Source: Actinomycetes bacterium
GTDB lineage: Bacteria; Actinomycetota; Acidimicrobiia; IMCC26256; PALSA-610
Assembly (NCBI GenBank): GCA_025463905.1
Contig: JAODBJ010000323.1
Location: 1 to 48,074 of the forward strand
Reading direction: 5' to 3'
DNA length: 48,074 bases
The notes under the pieces: generated by a model
Database searches by the model: none
What the model was told of the DNA's origin: nothing
What the model saw: only the letters and a program-made list of their open reading frames with translations
In this document: positions 23,811 to 32,193 of the stretch, piece after piece
Layout of the letters: the number at the start of each line of letters is the position of its first letter
Position numbering within the stretch: position 1 is the stretch's first letter
Position numbers and translations under genes: made by a program

Positions 23811-24170
23811 TTACGACGCGGCGGCGTTCTCCCACGGCACTCGCGCCGCGTCGGCCCACAGCCGTTCCAAGCCGTAGAACGCACGGGTCTCGGTGAGGAA
23901 GACGTGCAAAACGATGTCGCCGTAGTCGAGCAGCACCCACGACGCGTCGTCGAGTCCCTCGACCGAGCGAGGCTTCGAGTCGTCTTTCTCGCGTAGCTGT
24001 TTCTCGACTTCGTCGACGATCGTGCGAACCGCTCTGGTGTTCGGTGCGCTCGTGATCACGAACGCTTCCGCGATCCCCAAGATGTCGCCGACATCCAAGA
24101 TCACGATTTCCTCACCCTTCTTGTCAGCCGCTGCTGCAGCGGCGACCCGAGACCGTTCCTTCGCGTCCGT
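23811..24170 (-). CDS. rsfS: Ribosomal silencing factor RsfS, apparent ACG start
   Basis: The protein of about 119 residues has the RsfS core VILDVGDILGIAEAFVI, the VEGLDDASWVLLDYGDIVLHVF segment and the FYGLERLWADA end. RsfS binds ribosomal protein L14 and blocks subunit joining under starvation. The first ordinary start codon is GTG 24104, which would remove the conserved N-terminal helix (AAAAAADKKGEEIV). The homology continues in frame to an ACG at 24170-24168, six bases after a strong AAAGGAG. I therefore place the start there. It follows nadD and the LCP gene as in many Actinomycetota. Confidence 0.85.
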   Translation of the reverse strand, partial: TDAKERSRVAAAAAADKKGEEIVILDVGDILGIAEAFVITSAPNTRAVRTIVDEVEKQLREKDDSKPRSVEGLDDASWVLLDYGDIVLHVFLTETRAFYGLERLWADAARVPWENAAAS

Positions 24171-24176
24171 AAGTGG

Positions 24177-24183
24177 CTCCTTT
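24177..24183 (-). promoter_or_regulatory. Shine-Dalgarno deciding the rsfS start
   Basis: AAAGGAG on the minus strand, with six bases between it and the ACG codon at 24170-24168. It lies in the 39-base gap after the LCP gene stop. No ATG, GTG or TTG stands at the right distance in the rsfS frame, so it marks initiation at ACG, or an ATG changed to ACG by mutation or sequencing error. Confidence 0.7.
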
Positions 24184-24209
24184 GGGTGCGATCACCTGAC
24201 ACTGCTTGT

Positions 24210-25355
24210 TCATCGGGACCGTTGCAGGAAGTCGGTGCCGACAACGATCGTGACGTCTACGACGTCCATCACGTTGGTGGCACGTACAACCCGGCCGACC
24301 CCGAGCGCCTTGGCGAACCGTCGGGCGGCCGCCAAGCCGTTCTTCCGGTAGTACAGCACCCGGGTGGTGCTCACGCCGAAGCCCGGGACGTTGCCGGTCA
24401 GCGTTATCGCACCGCCGGCCGGTACTACCCGGTACGCGATGCTCTGGGTGATACCGACGTCGCCGACGCCGTTGAGCACCTCGACGTGCGGGCGAGCGTG
24501 GTGCGAGATCTGCGCCCACGGGAACGCCCGGCGCACCGCTTCGAACGCATCGGGCGTCCGCAGCCGGAACCGTTCCTCGCCGCCCGACGACAGTTGCTCG
24601 ACCGGCAGGGTCGTGTCGTTCATCGCCGCGCCGGCGCCGATCGTGAGGGGAAGGAACCGTTGGTCGACTCGCACCGTCGCATTCGCGACCGCGGGTCGTT
24701 TCAGCGCCTGACGCCATCCGTCGAGCACGGCGCCTACCGTGACGAGGTGCGACAGTTGCGTCGCACCCTTGCCCGCAAGCAACCGCATCGCGTCGGCGGC
24801 TGCGATCGTGTGCACCCCCGACGGAAACGACACCGTGCCCGCAGAATCGTCGACGCGCGTCGCCACCGGGAAGTCGACGCGTAACTGGCCGGAGGGAGCA
24901 AGGAGCGAGGCAAGCTTCCCGTCGTTCACGAGCACGACGCCGTCGAAGCGGACATTGAGCGCGTTCTCGACGACGACGCGGAGCAACTTCCCGCTCGCGA
25001 GACGAGGAACGTCAGCGAGCGCTTGGGGGCCGAGCGACGGGACCTCGACCATCGTGTTGGCGGGGATCAGCAATGCCGTGCCGCGCTTTGCGCCGCGCGC
25101 CCAACCGAACCCGACGAGCAGGTCGACCCGGCCGCCGGAACCGATATGTCCGAACAGCAACGTGCGGGCCGGGAGCACTGCGGGACGCGTCGTGGACGTC
25201 GTGAGGCGCGCAGCAGGAGGCGTCGCGGTCTCGCCCCGTGGGCTCGCGACGACGCTCGCGACAAGACCCGCGAGCAATGCGATGACGAGCACGGCGACCT
25301 GCGCAGCCCGGTCGCGGCGCCGTTGGCTACGACGACGCTCAACAACCGGTGCCAT
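24210..25355 (-). CDS. LCP (LytR-CpsA-Psr) family protein with LytR_C domain
   Basis: The 381-residue protein has a basic N-terminus, a membrane anchor (about 18-38), an LCP-like domain (about 65-250; e.g. FPSGVHTIAAADAMRLLAGKG) and a C-terminal LytR_C domain (VEVLNGVGDVGITQSIAYRV to the end). LCP enzymes transfer polymers such as teichoic acid or arabinogalactan to peptidoglycan. The arginine/aspartate set normally seen as D-x-R and R-x-D-T is not obvious here (HIGSGGRVDLLVGF), so activity is doubtful. ATG 25355 overlaps the nadD stop as ATGA, fixing the start and tying it to nadD and rsfS. Confidence 0.85.
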   Translation of the reverse strand: MAPVVERRRSQRRRDRAAQVAVLVIALLAGLVASVVASPRGETATPPAARLTTSTTRPAVLPARTLLFGHIGSGGRVDLLVGFGWARGAKRGTALLIPANTMVEVPSLGPQALADVPRLASGKLLRVVVENALNVRFDGVVLVNDGKLASLLAPSGQLRVDFPVATRVDDSAGTVSFPSGVHTIAAADAMRLLAGKGATQLSHLVTVGAVLDGWRQALKRPAVANATVRVDQRFLPLTIGAGAAMNDTTLPVEQLSSGGEERFRLRTPDAFEAVRRAFPWAQISHHARPHVEVLNGVGDVGITQSIAYRVVPAGGAITLTGNVPGFGVSTTRVLYYRKNGLAAARRFAKALGVGRVVRATNVMDVVDVTIVVGTDFLQRSR

Positions 25356-25936
25356 CAGTTGCGAGTGTAGAGACCGTGGGCTCGTATGACGCGGACAGCA
25401 GCCGGAGGGATCAGCCCGTCGATCGGTCGGCCGGCGGCGACGCGCGCGCGGAGATCGCTCGACGACACGTCGAGGCGCGGCATCGCCACAGCAGCTACCT
25501 CCCAACCGACAGGCGCGACGGGCTGGTGCCCTTCACGCGTCACAACCGCGAGCGTCACCATCTTGCGGAGCTCGCCGGCCCGATGCCACGTGTCGATTCG
25601 CGCCGCGACGTCGGATCCCGCGATCAGGAAGATCTCGCGGTCCGTTTCCGAGAGGGCCTCGACCGTGTCGATCGTGTACGTGGGGCCGGCTCGGTCGAGT
25701 TCGAGACGCGACGATTCCAAGCACGGGATGTCGGCGACCGCGGCCTCCACCATCGAGTAGCGCACCTCGCTCGGCGCGAGCGTCCGGTCGCGCTTTTGCC
25801 ACGGGTCGGGTGCGACCACGAGCAACGTACGGTCGAGCGCGAGCGCTGCGGACGCCTCGACGCCGGCCACGAGATGGGCGATGTGGACCGGGTCGAACGT
25901 TCCGCCCAGGATGCCGAGACGTTCCCGCGGGGCCAC
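25355..25936 (-). CDS. nadD: Nicotinate-nucleotide adenylyltransferase
   Basis: The 193-residue nucleotidyltransferase has the N-terminal signature GGTFDPVHIAHL and the C-terminal SSSDLRARV motif, which corresponds to ISSTxIR. It joins nicotinate mononucleotide and ATP to form deamido-NAD in NAD synthesis. Length is normal. It is first in the leftward unit nadD - LCP protein - rsfS and is divergent from the ACT-domain gene. Confidence 0.97.
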   Translation of the reverse strand: MAPRERLGILGGTFDPVHIAHLVAGVEASAALALDRTLLVVAPDPWQKRDRTLAPSEVRYSMVEAAVADIPCLESSRLELDRAGPTYTIDTVEALSETDREIFLIAGSDVAARIDTWHRAGELRKMVTLAVVTREGHQPVAPVGWEVAAVAMPRLDVSSSDLRARVAAGRPIDGLIPPAAVRVIRAHGLYTRN

Positions 25937-26005
25937 TTCAGGCAGTTTACGGATGAAGTTCGTGTTTCCGGCGCCCCATCGATGTGCCGCGAAGCCGTAC
26001 GCTTC

Positions 26006-26671
26006 ATGCTCGTGAACGACGTCACCGCGGAGGGCGCCGACATCTCGCGGATGGTCGTGCGCGTCTGGCTCCCCGACCGACCGGGCGCGCTTGGGCTTGT
26101 CGCATCACGCATCGGTGCACTTGGCGCCGACATCGTCGGGATCGATGTGCTGGAACGTAGCGAGCATGTCGCCGTCGACGAGTTCGCGATCGTCTTGCCG
26201 CGCCCGGACCTCGTGAAGTTGTTGGTGCGCGAGATCGAGGAGGTGGATGGCGCGTCGGTCGAGGAATGGCGGCTCGTCGACCGCTTCCCCGACGCGCGCC
26301 TCGACGCCCTCGAATCGGTCGAGCGACTCTGCGACGTCGAGAGCATCGCCGATGTCGCGATTGCGCTCGTGCAGAGCGTGCGCAACGAGTTCACCGCCGA
26401 TTGGGCGGCAGTGATCCGCGGCGAGTACGTGTGCGCCAGTGTCGGTTCGGGCGCGCCGAGCGGAGACGTGCTTGCGGCGCTCGCGGCGGGCACCGCCGCA
26501 TCACCGGCCGTCGCGAGTGGCGAAGCCGGTCCCGACGATCTCGCGACCGCGCCGCTCCTCGCGATCGATGCTGTGTTGCTCGTTGGTCGCGAAGGCCACG
26601 CCTTCCGCAAGCGCGAACGACGCCAACTCATCGCGCTCGCGCGCATCGCCGGCAAGCTCGCGACGAAATAG
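26006..26671 (+). CDS. ACT-domain regulatory protein
   Basis: The 221-residue protein has an N-terminal ACT domain (about residues 12-90; VWLPDRPGALGLVASRIGAL is the typical first strand and helix), which usually binds amino acids, followed by about 125 residues that resemble a small GAF-like alpha/beta fold with no catalytic motif. It may be a ligand sensor for an unknown partner. No Shine-Dalgarno is clear before ATG 26006, ATG 25982 or GTG 26012, so a leaderless transcript is possible. Divergent from nadD and convergent with rsgA. Confidence 0.75.
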   Translation: MLVNDVTAEGADISRMVVRVWLPDRPGALGLVASRIGALGADIVGIDVLERSEHVAVDEFAIVLPRPDLVKLLVREIEEVDGASVEEWRLVDRFPDARLDALESVERLCDVESIADVAIALVQSVRNEFTADWAAVIRGEYVCASVGSGAPSGDVLAALAAGTAASPAVASGEAGPDDLATAPLLAIDAVLLVGREGHAFRKRERRQLIALARIAGKLATK

Positions 26672-26676
26672 CTCGC

Positions 26677-27780
26677 TCAGCGCGGGCGCGGTGATCGGCG
26701 CGAGCGCGCCCGACGGGCACGGTCGTCGACCTGCGCGACTTGGCGGTCGAGTTCGCCATTCAACCGTTGATAACTCGCGAACCGTTCGGCGTCGAGCGCG
26801 CCGCTCTCTACCGCCTGCTTCACCGCGCACCCAGGCTCCTGATCGTGGCGGCAGTCGCTGAATCGGCAGTTCCGACCGAGGGCCTCGATCTCCGCGAACG
26901 CGCGCTCGACGCCTTCGTCGGCTTCCCACAACGACACCGCGCGCAGACCCGGCGTGTCAATGAGCACGCCACCAGTTTGGAGCGGCACAAGTTCGCGCGC
27001 AGTGGTGGTGTGACGGCCGCGTTGATCGCGGGCGCGCACTTCGGCAGTGGCCTGCACGTCGTCGCCGACGAGACGGTTCACCAAGGTGCTCTTCCCCACG
27101 CCCGACGCGCCGATCAGCGCGACCGTGCGACCGTTCGCCGAGTAGTGGCGTAGCGCGTCGACGCCGTCGGTCGTCGTTGCACTGGTGACGAGGGTGGTGA
27201 CGTCGGGCGCGATGCGCGCGACGGCTTCGAGCGCAAGGTGGATGTCGCGCGCGTCGGGAACCAGGTCACTCTTGGTCAGCACCACAACCGGCGCCGCGCC
27301 GCTTTGATACGCCAGCACGAGTTCGCGTTCGAGACGGCGCAGGTTCGGCCCGTTCGACAGCGCCTGCACCACGAACACCGTGTCGACGTTGGCCGCGACG
27401 ACCTGGGCGCCGAGCGCCAAGCCTTCGCGCGGGTCACCCCGCACGAATGCGGAACGCCGCGGGAGCAACGCCGTGATCGTCGGTTCGTCCTGCTCATTGG
27501 CGCCGACGAGCACCCAGTCGCCGGTCGCGATGTTGGTGGCCGAGTCACCCGGATCGTCGCGCTGCGACGGGTCGATCACCGCGCGAACCGGCGCCGGCAT
27601 CAACACTGTTGCAACACCGCGATCCACTCGCGCGACCCGGCCGGGTTCACCCTCGCCCAGATCCGCCGCCGCGCTCGCGAAGTCGTCATCCCATCCCAAC
27701 GCGCGTAGCGCGTCACCCGAGCTGGAAGCGTCCGGCACGGCCGCGAGCGTAGGCAAGATGCCCGCTTCTTCGCCCCGCAC
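26677..27780 (-). CDS. rsgA: Ribosome small subunit-dependent GTPase A
   Basis: The 367-residue protein is a circularly permuted GTPase: an OB fold (about 45-105), then G4 TKSD (169-172), G1 GASGVGKS (224-231) and G3 DTPG (275-278), and a zinc site C305, C310, H312, C318 (NCRFSDCRHDQEPGC). RsgA checks late 30S assembly. GTG 27780 is preceded by GGGGAG at five bases, but only 15 bases separate it from the divergent acetyltransferase; TTG 27756 and GTG 27738 are alternatives. Confidence 0.94.
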   Translation of the reverse strand: MRGEEAGILPTLAAVPDASSSGDALRALGWDDDFASAAADLGEGEPGRVARVDRGVATVLMPAPVRAVIDPSQRDDPGDSATNIATGDWVLVGANEQDEPTITALLPRRSAFVRGDPREGLALGAQVVAANVDTVFVVQALSNGPNLRRLERELVLAYQSGAAPVVVLTKSDLVPDARDIHLALEAVARIAPDVTTLVTSATTTDGVDALRHYSANGRTVALIGASGVGKSTLVNRLVGDDVQATAEVRARDQRGRHTTTARELVPLQTGGVLIDTPGLRAVSLWEADEGVERAFAEIEALGRNCRFSDCRHDQEPGCAVKQAVESGALDAERFASYQRLNGELDRQVAQVDDRARRARSRRSPRPR

Positions 27781-27795
27781 ATAGTCTCCCCGCCC

Positions 27796-28419
27796 ATGGC
27801 GGAGTATCGGGTGGCGCAGGCCGAGCGAGCAGAAGATCATGCGATTGTCGCGACGCTCACCCGCGCGTTCTTCGACGATCCGCTGTTCAACTTCTTCACG
27901 CCCGATCTCGTGCGCCAGATGCGGGGGCTGCTCGCGTTCATGGGCGCGGCCTACGTGGACGCGCGCCCCTTCGGCAACGTCTGGGTCGCGCACACGAACG
28001 ACGCCAAGGTGGCAGGCGCCGCGGTGTGGCTCCCGCCCGGCGCGTACCCGCGCAACTCGAGGCGCGAAGCGATGACGTACCTGCGGGGGTTGCCGTCGTT
28101 CGCGCGCGTCGGCCGAAGGTTGGCCGCGACCGTGCGGCTCCTCAACGAGCTCGACAAGGCGCACCACGACGCCACCGGCCCGCACTTCTACCTCGAGATC
28201 CTCGGCGTCGATCCGCTCTACCAGCGCACCGGCGCAGGCTCGGCGGTGCTCCAGCCCGTGCTCGAACAGTGCGACACCGAGGGTCTGGGCGCGTACCTCG
28301 AGACCCAGAAGCCCGAGAACGTCCCGTGGTACGGACGCCACGGCTTCGATCTGGTGCAGGAGATGGACATACAAGATTGCCCGCCCATCTGGACGATGCT
28401 CAGGCAACCCCGCGCGTAG
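27796..28419 (+). CDS. GNAT-family N-acetyltransferase
   Basis: The 207-residue protein has the GNAT fold: the motif A region is YLEILGVDPLYQRTGAGSAVLQPVL, where QRTGAG is the acetyl-CoA pyrophosphate loop (Q-x-x-G-x-G/A), followed by the motif B region YLETQKPENVPWYGRHGF. It resembles the actinobacterial group that modifies small molecules; the substrate is unknown. It is divergent from rsgA and directly convergent with the vWA-domain gene, with no bases between the stops. Confidence 0.88.
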   Translation: MAEYRVAQAERAEDHAIVATLTRAFFDDPLFNFFTPDLVRQMRGLLAFMGAAYVDARPFGNVWVAHTNDAKVAGAAVWLPPGAYPRNSRREAMTYLRGLPSFARVGRRLAATVRLLNELDKAHHDATGPHFYLEILGVDPLYQRTGAGSAVLQPVLEQCDTEGLGAYLETQKPENVPWYGRHGFDLVQEMDIQDCPPIWTMLRQPRA

Positions 28420-29913
28420 TCAGACGTCAACAACGTCCGCGACGAACTTCTGCAGCTGGCGCAGGTTGCGGCACTCGTACACACCGTCGCAGTAGGCCGC
28501 GTACTCCGACACGACCGAGTCGCCAGTGTCCCAATAGCCGAGCGGCTCCGGATCGAGCCAGAAAAGACGCCGCGCGCGTTTGCGCATCTCGCCGAGTGTC
28601 CACGCCTGCGTTGCGTGGTAATTGTTGCGGGCGTCGCCGAGGATGATCACCGAGGACTTCTTGGTGATCTCCTTGATGTGGCGCTCGTGCCAGACCTCGA
28701 ATGCGTGCCCGTAGTCGGAGTGACCGTCGACCCACACGACGTCGGCTTCCGTGTTCACCCGATGCACCGCGTCGGAGATGTCGTCGGACTCTTCGAAGAA
28801 GCGGGTCACTTCGTCGATCCCGTCGATGAATACCCACGACCGCACCTTCGAGAACTCGCTTTGCATCGCGTACACGAACTGCAACGTGAAACGGGCGAAG
28901 GATGCGACCGAACCGGAGATGTCGGCGATCACCATGATCTCCGGTTTCGACGGCCGCGGTCGCTTGAACTTCGGTTCGAGCGGCACGCCGCCGTACGAGA
29001 GCGAGTGACGAACGGTCGCGCGGAAGTCGAGTTGGCCGCGCCGACGATGGCGCCGGCGTTGCGCGAGCCGCGCCGCGAGCGCACGTGTCAGCGGGTAGAT
29101 CGAGCGTTGCAGTGCCTGCATCTCTTCGCGCGACGCGTGCATGAAGTCGATGTCTTCGGGCAACGGCTTGCGAAGCGTGCGCGCCATGGCCTCGACGCCG
29201 CGGTCGGCAACGAGCCGGCGGCGGATCTCGGACTCGATCAACTCCTTGAGGAGCTTGAGCCGGCCGTCCATGTCTTCGCGCGCCAGGCGTTCGTCGAACG
29301 CGCCCTCGCCCAGCTGTCCCTGGTCGCGCGCCTGTTCCATCATCTGCTCGACGAGGCCTTCTGAGTCGAGCTGCCGCAACGTGCGGTAGAGGTAGTACGC
29401 GCCGCCGACCGGCCGGCCGGGTTCCATGCCCGCGAAGCGGCTCACCGCGGCCGCCGCGAGTGCTCGAAGTTGCTCGCGGTCCATGTTCATCAACGCGTCG
29501 AGCAACATCTTGGCGAGGTCTTCGTTCGAGACGTCGCCCATGGCGCCGGCGCCGTCCATCGCGGCGCGCATCTGCTCCCAGTCGGCAGCAGACGCTTCGC
29601 CGTCACCCTCACCGCCCTCGCCGGCGTCGACACCCGCGCTGAAGAGCGAGAAGTACACGTCGAAGACGGTCTCGAACACCTTCCAGTGCCCGTGATGCTT
29701 CACGAGCGTCGCACCGAGCGCGGCCTTCAGTGCATCCCGTTCGGTGAACGGGATGTGCTCGAGCGCGCGCATCGCGTCGAGGTTCTCCGTCATCGACACG
29801 GGAAGCCCGGCCGAGCGCAGTTCGTGGACGAACCCCTGCAGCACGTCGAGCATCACCGCGTCGCCGGGTGCGTGCATCACACCGCTGCCACTATCGGGAC
29901 CGTAGGTACGCAT
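28420..29913 (-). CDS. vWA-domain protein, CoxE family
   Basis: The 497-residue protein has an N-terminal CoxE-type helical region (FVHELRSAGLPVSMTENLDAM), a charged middle part and a C-terminal von Willebrand A domain whose metal site is D331-I-S-G-S. CoxE-like proteins work with MoxR AAA+ ATPases, here encoded next upstream on the same strand, to mature or remodel metal-dependent enzymes or membrane complexes; the client is unknown and no CO dehydrogenase genes are nearby. In-frame ATGs at 29877 and 29853 are alternative starts, the latter giving MLDVLQGFVHEL. Confidence 0.88.
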   Translation of the reverse strand: MRTYGPDSGSGVMHAPGDAVMLDVLQGFVHELRSAGLPVSMTENLDAMRALEHIPFTERDALKAALGATLVKHHGHWKVFETVFDVYFSLFSAGVDAGEGGEGDGEASAADWEQMRAAMDGAGAMGDVSNEDLAKMLLDALMNMDREQLRALAAAAVSRFAGMEPGRPVGGAYYLYRTLRQLDSEGLVEQMMEQARDQGQLGEGAFDERLAREDMDGRLKLLKELIESEIRRRLVADRGVEAMARTLRKPLPEDIDFMHASREEMQALQRSIYPLTRALAARLAQRRRHRRRGQLDFRATVRHSLSYGGVPLEPKFKRPRPSKPEIMVIADISGSVASFARFTLQFVYAMQSEFSKVRSWVFIDGIDEVTRFFEESDDISDAVHRVNTEADVVWVDGHSDYGHAFEVWHERHIKEITKKSSVIILGDARNNYHATQAWTLGEMRKRARRLFWLDPEPLGYWDTGDSVVSEYAAYCDGVYECRNLRQLQKFVADVVDV

Positions 29914-29952
29914 CGCGTCGCCGAGTTTCGCCGAATTGAACGCCGTGGCTGC

Positions 29953-30852
29953 CTAGCCTCGCCTCGCGCCGGCGAGCGGGCTGCCACCGTCAACACCGAG
30001 TTCTTTGCGGGCCTTCGTGATGTCGGCCTGGTACTTGAGTAACACATGCAGTGTCTCGCCGAGCACTTCGGGATTCACTTCGTGGCGGCCGAGGTAGAGA
30101 AGCGTGCGCGCCCAGTCGATCGTTTCCGAGATCGACGGTGCTTTCTTCAGGTCGATCTGACGGATCGAGTTCACGACCTTGGCGATCTGATCCGCGAGCG
30201 CGTCGTCGATCTCAGGCACGCGGACGCGCACGATCTCTTTCTCGCGCTCGATGTCGGGGTAGTCGACGTGCAGATACAGGCAGCGCCGCTTCAGTGCTTC
30301 GGACAGTTCGCGGGTGTTGTTCGACGTGAGGAAGACGAACGGCCGTTGGTTGCCGTGGATGGTGCCGAGCTCGGGAATCGACACCTGGAAATCCGACAGC
30401 ACTTCGAGCAGCAAGGCCTCGGTTTCGACCTCGACCCGGTCGACTTCGTCGATCAGCAACACGACGGGGTCTTCGGACCGGATCGCTTCGAGGAGCGGGC
30501 GCGTGAGCAGGAAGGGCTCGGAGAAGATGTCGGACTCGACGGTCTCCCAGTCGGTTTCGTGCGTACGGTCGGCCTGGATGCGCAGCAGCTGCTTCTTGTA
30601 GTTCCACTCGTAGATGGCCTTGGCCTCGTCGAGGCCCTCGTAGCACTGCAGCCGGATCAGGCGCGACCCGGTGCTCGCCGCGACGGCCTTCGCCAGCTCG
30701 GTCTTGCCGACACCAGCTGGGCCCTCGACGAGTACCGGCTTCTCCAGCCGGTCGGCGAGGTAGACGACGCCGCCGATCGAGGTGTCGGCGAGGTAGTCGA
30801 CACCACGCAACCGGTCGACAACCTCGGGGACCGATTCGAACCGAGACGCCAT
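29953..30852 (-). CDS. MoxR-family AAA+ ATPase
   Basis: The 299-residue protein has Walker A GPAGVGKT (44-51), Walker B VVLLIDEVDR, sensor-1 FVFLTSNNTREL and the arginine finger region ALKRRCLYLHVDYP, characteristic of MoxR/CoxD-like ATPases. It likely forms a hexamer that acts with the neighbouring CoxE-like vWA protein as a chaperone pair. It begins seven bases after the proA stop, with GGGGAT before the ATG, so it may be read through from proA. Confidence 0.94.
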   Translation of the reverse strand: MASRFESVPEVVDRLRGVDYLADTSIGGVVYLADRLEKPVLVEGPAGVGKTELAKAVAASTGSRLIRLQCYEGLDEAKAIYEWNYKKQLLRIQADRTHETDWETVESDIFSEPFLLTRPLLEAIRSEDPVVLLIDEVDRVEVETEALLLEVLSDFQVSIPELGTIHGNQRPFVFLTSNNTRELSEALKRRCLYLHVDYPDIEREKEIVRVRVPEIDDALADQIAKVVNSIRQIDLKKAPSISETIDWARTLLYLGRHEVNPEVLGETLHVLLKYQADITKARKELGVDGGSPLAGARRG

Positions 30853-30859
30853 GTTGTAC

Positions 30860-32107
30860 TTATCCCCTCACCTGGCCGTCGCCCCACACGACGTATTTGT
30901 AGGTCGTTAGCTCCGCGAGCCCCATGGGGCCGCGCGCGTGCAGTTTCTGCGTCGAGATTCCGATCTCGGCGCCGAACCCGAATTCCTCGCCATCGGTGAA
31001 ACGCGTCGACGCGTTCACCACGACGGCTGCGGCATCCACTTCGTTCGTGAAGCGGCGCGCACTGGCAAGATCACGCGTGAGGATCGCTTCGGTGTGCCCG
31101 GTGCCGTAGCGGTTCACGTGCGCGATGGCGTCGTCGAGCGAGGCGACGATCGCGACGCTCATCTTCATGTCGAGGAACTCGCGCCCGAAATCGCCGTCGG
31201 TCGCGGGATCGATGTACGGAGAGAGTAAGCACGCCGATTCATCACCGACGAGTTGCACTCCACGTTCGTGCAGGACATCGGCGACGCGGGCGACGAACGC
31301 GTCGGACACGCCTTCGTGTACGACGAGCGACTCCGCTGCGTTGCACACGCTGGTGCGTTGCGTCTTCGCGTCCACGACGATCGTGACCGCTTCGTCGAGG
31401 TCGGCGGCCGCATCGACGTACACGTGGCAGTTGCCGTCGCCGTCGATGATCACAGGCACGGTCGCGTTGTCGCGAACGCTCTGGATCAGCGCGGGGCCGC
31501 CGCGCGGGATCAACACGTCGACCGATTCGGTGAGTTGCATAACTTCGACCGCGGCCTCGTGCGCGACGTCGTCGACGAGCACCACCGCGTCCTCGGGCAA
31601 TCCGTTTTTCACCAGCGAGTCGCGCAACACCGAAACGATCGCGAGGTTCGACCGCAGCGCGCTGCCGGAGCCTCGCAGCAGCGCCGCGTTTCCCGACTTG
31701 AGGCACAGCCCGGCCGCATCGCTCGTGACGTTGGGGCGATTCTCGTAGATGATCGCGACCACGCCGAGGGGCACCCGCACTCGTTCGATGAGCAAGCCGT
31801 TGGGCCGGCGCCATCCGGCGAGGACATCGCCGACCGGGTCTGGCAGCGCGGCCACCGTACGCAGGCCGTTTGCCATCGCGGCGAGACGATCGTCGGTGAG
31901 GCGGAGGCGGTCGAGCGGCCCGGCGGCCATCCCGCTCGCAGCCGCGGCATCGAGATCGGCTCGGTTCGCCTGTTGCACCTCGGGCGCCCGCTCGAGGAGC
32001 AGGTCGGCCGCGGTGAGCAGCGCTGCGTCCTTCGGCGAGGTCGACGCTTGGGCCAGCAGCCGGCTCGCAGCCTTGGCTCTGCGCCCCAGCTCGGCGACGT
32101 GCGACAT
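30860..32107 (-). CDS. proA: Glutamate-5-semialdehyde dehydrogenase (gamma-glutamyl phosphate reductase)
   Basis: The 415-residue aldehyde-dehydrogenase-fold enzyme has the catalytic cysteine near residue 255 in [13 protein letters not shown], and typical ProA stretches such as [18 protein letters not shown]. It reduces gamma-glutamyl phosphate to glutamate semialdehyde in proline synthesis. It lies downstream of proB on the same strand, but the 86-base gap contains two palindromes, so expression may be separate or modulated. Confidence 0.97.
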   Translation of the reverse strand: MSHVAELGRRAKAASRLLAQASTSPKDAALLTAADLLLERAPEVQQANRADLDAAAASGMAAGPLDRLRLTDDRLAAMANGLRTVAALPDPVGDVLAGWRRPNGLLIERVRVPLGVVAIIYENRPNVTSDAAGLCLKSGNAALLRGSGSALRSNLAIVSVLRDSLVKNGLPEDAVVLVDDVAHEAAVEVMQLTESVDVLIPRGGPALIQSVRDNATVPVIIDGDGNCHVYVDAAADLDEAVTIVVDAKTQRTSVCNAAESLVVHEGVSDAFVARVADVLHERGVQLVGDESACLLSPYIDPATDGDFGREFLDMKMSVAIVASLDDAIAHVNRYGTGHTEAILTRDLASARRFTNEVDAAAVVVNASTRFTDGEEFGFGAEIGISTQKLHARGPMGLAELTTYKYVVWGDGQVRG

Positions 32108-32122
32108 AGCGCCAGGCTACCG

Positions 32123-32140
32123 CTTGACCGCCCGGTCAAG
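32123..32140. promoter_or_regulatory. Perfect palindrome 16 bases upstream of proA
   Basis: CTTGACC (32123-32129), GCCC, GGTCAAG (32134-32140) is a perfect inverted repeat with a four-base centre. On the plus strand it is followed by TTTT and so resembles a short intrinsic terminator, but no rightward gene ends here. On the leftward strand it sits where a proA operator would be and resembles TetR-type operators in base pattern. Function is inferred. Confidence 0.5.
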
Positions 32141-32147
32141 TTTTCGT

Positions 32148-32192
32148 GCGTGCGGCGCCACGCAACAAATAATGTTGCGTAGCGACGCACGC
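32148..32192 (-). repeat. Palindromic repeat copy 2 (after proB)
   Basis: A 45-base palindrome: GCGTGCGGCGCCACGCAACA (32148-32167), loop AATAA, TGTTGCGTAGCGACGCACGC (32173-32192), with 18 of 20 positions pairing. It begins one base after the proB TAG stop. Its right arm is identical, as complement, to the arm at 48043-48062, and it shares the right arm and core of the copy at 1243-1300. Probably a GC-rich terminator or mRNA 3'-end element that has spread as a repeat. Confidence 0.85.
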
Positions 32193-32193
32193 T

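Noticed and set aside
23033-23884. 283-residue open frame on the minus strand opposite the coiled-coil gene
   Set aside because: It overlaps the end of rsfS and has Ser/Arg-rich shadow composition; the plus-strand frame has a Shine-Dalgarno and coherent heptads.
24022-25389. Plus-strand frames opposite nadD, the LCP gene and rsfS
   Set aside because: They are antisense to recognised genes and show no family features.
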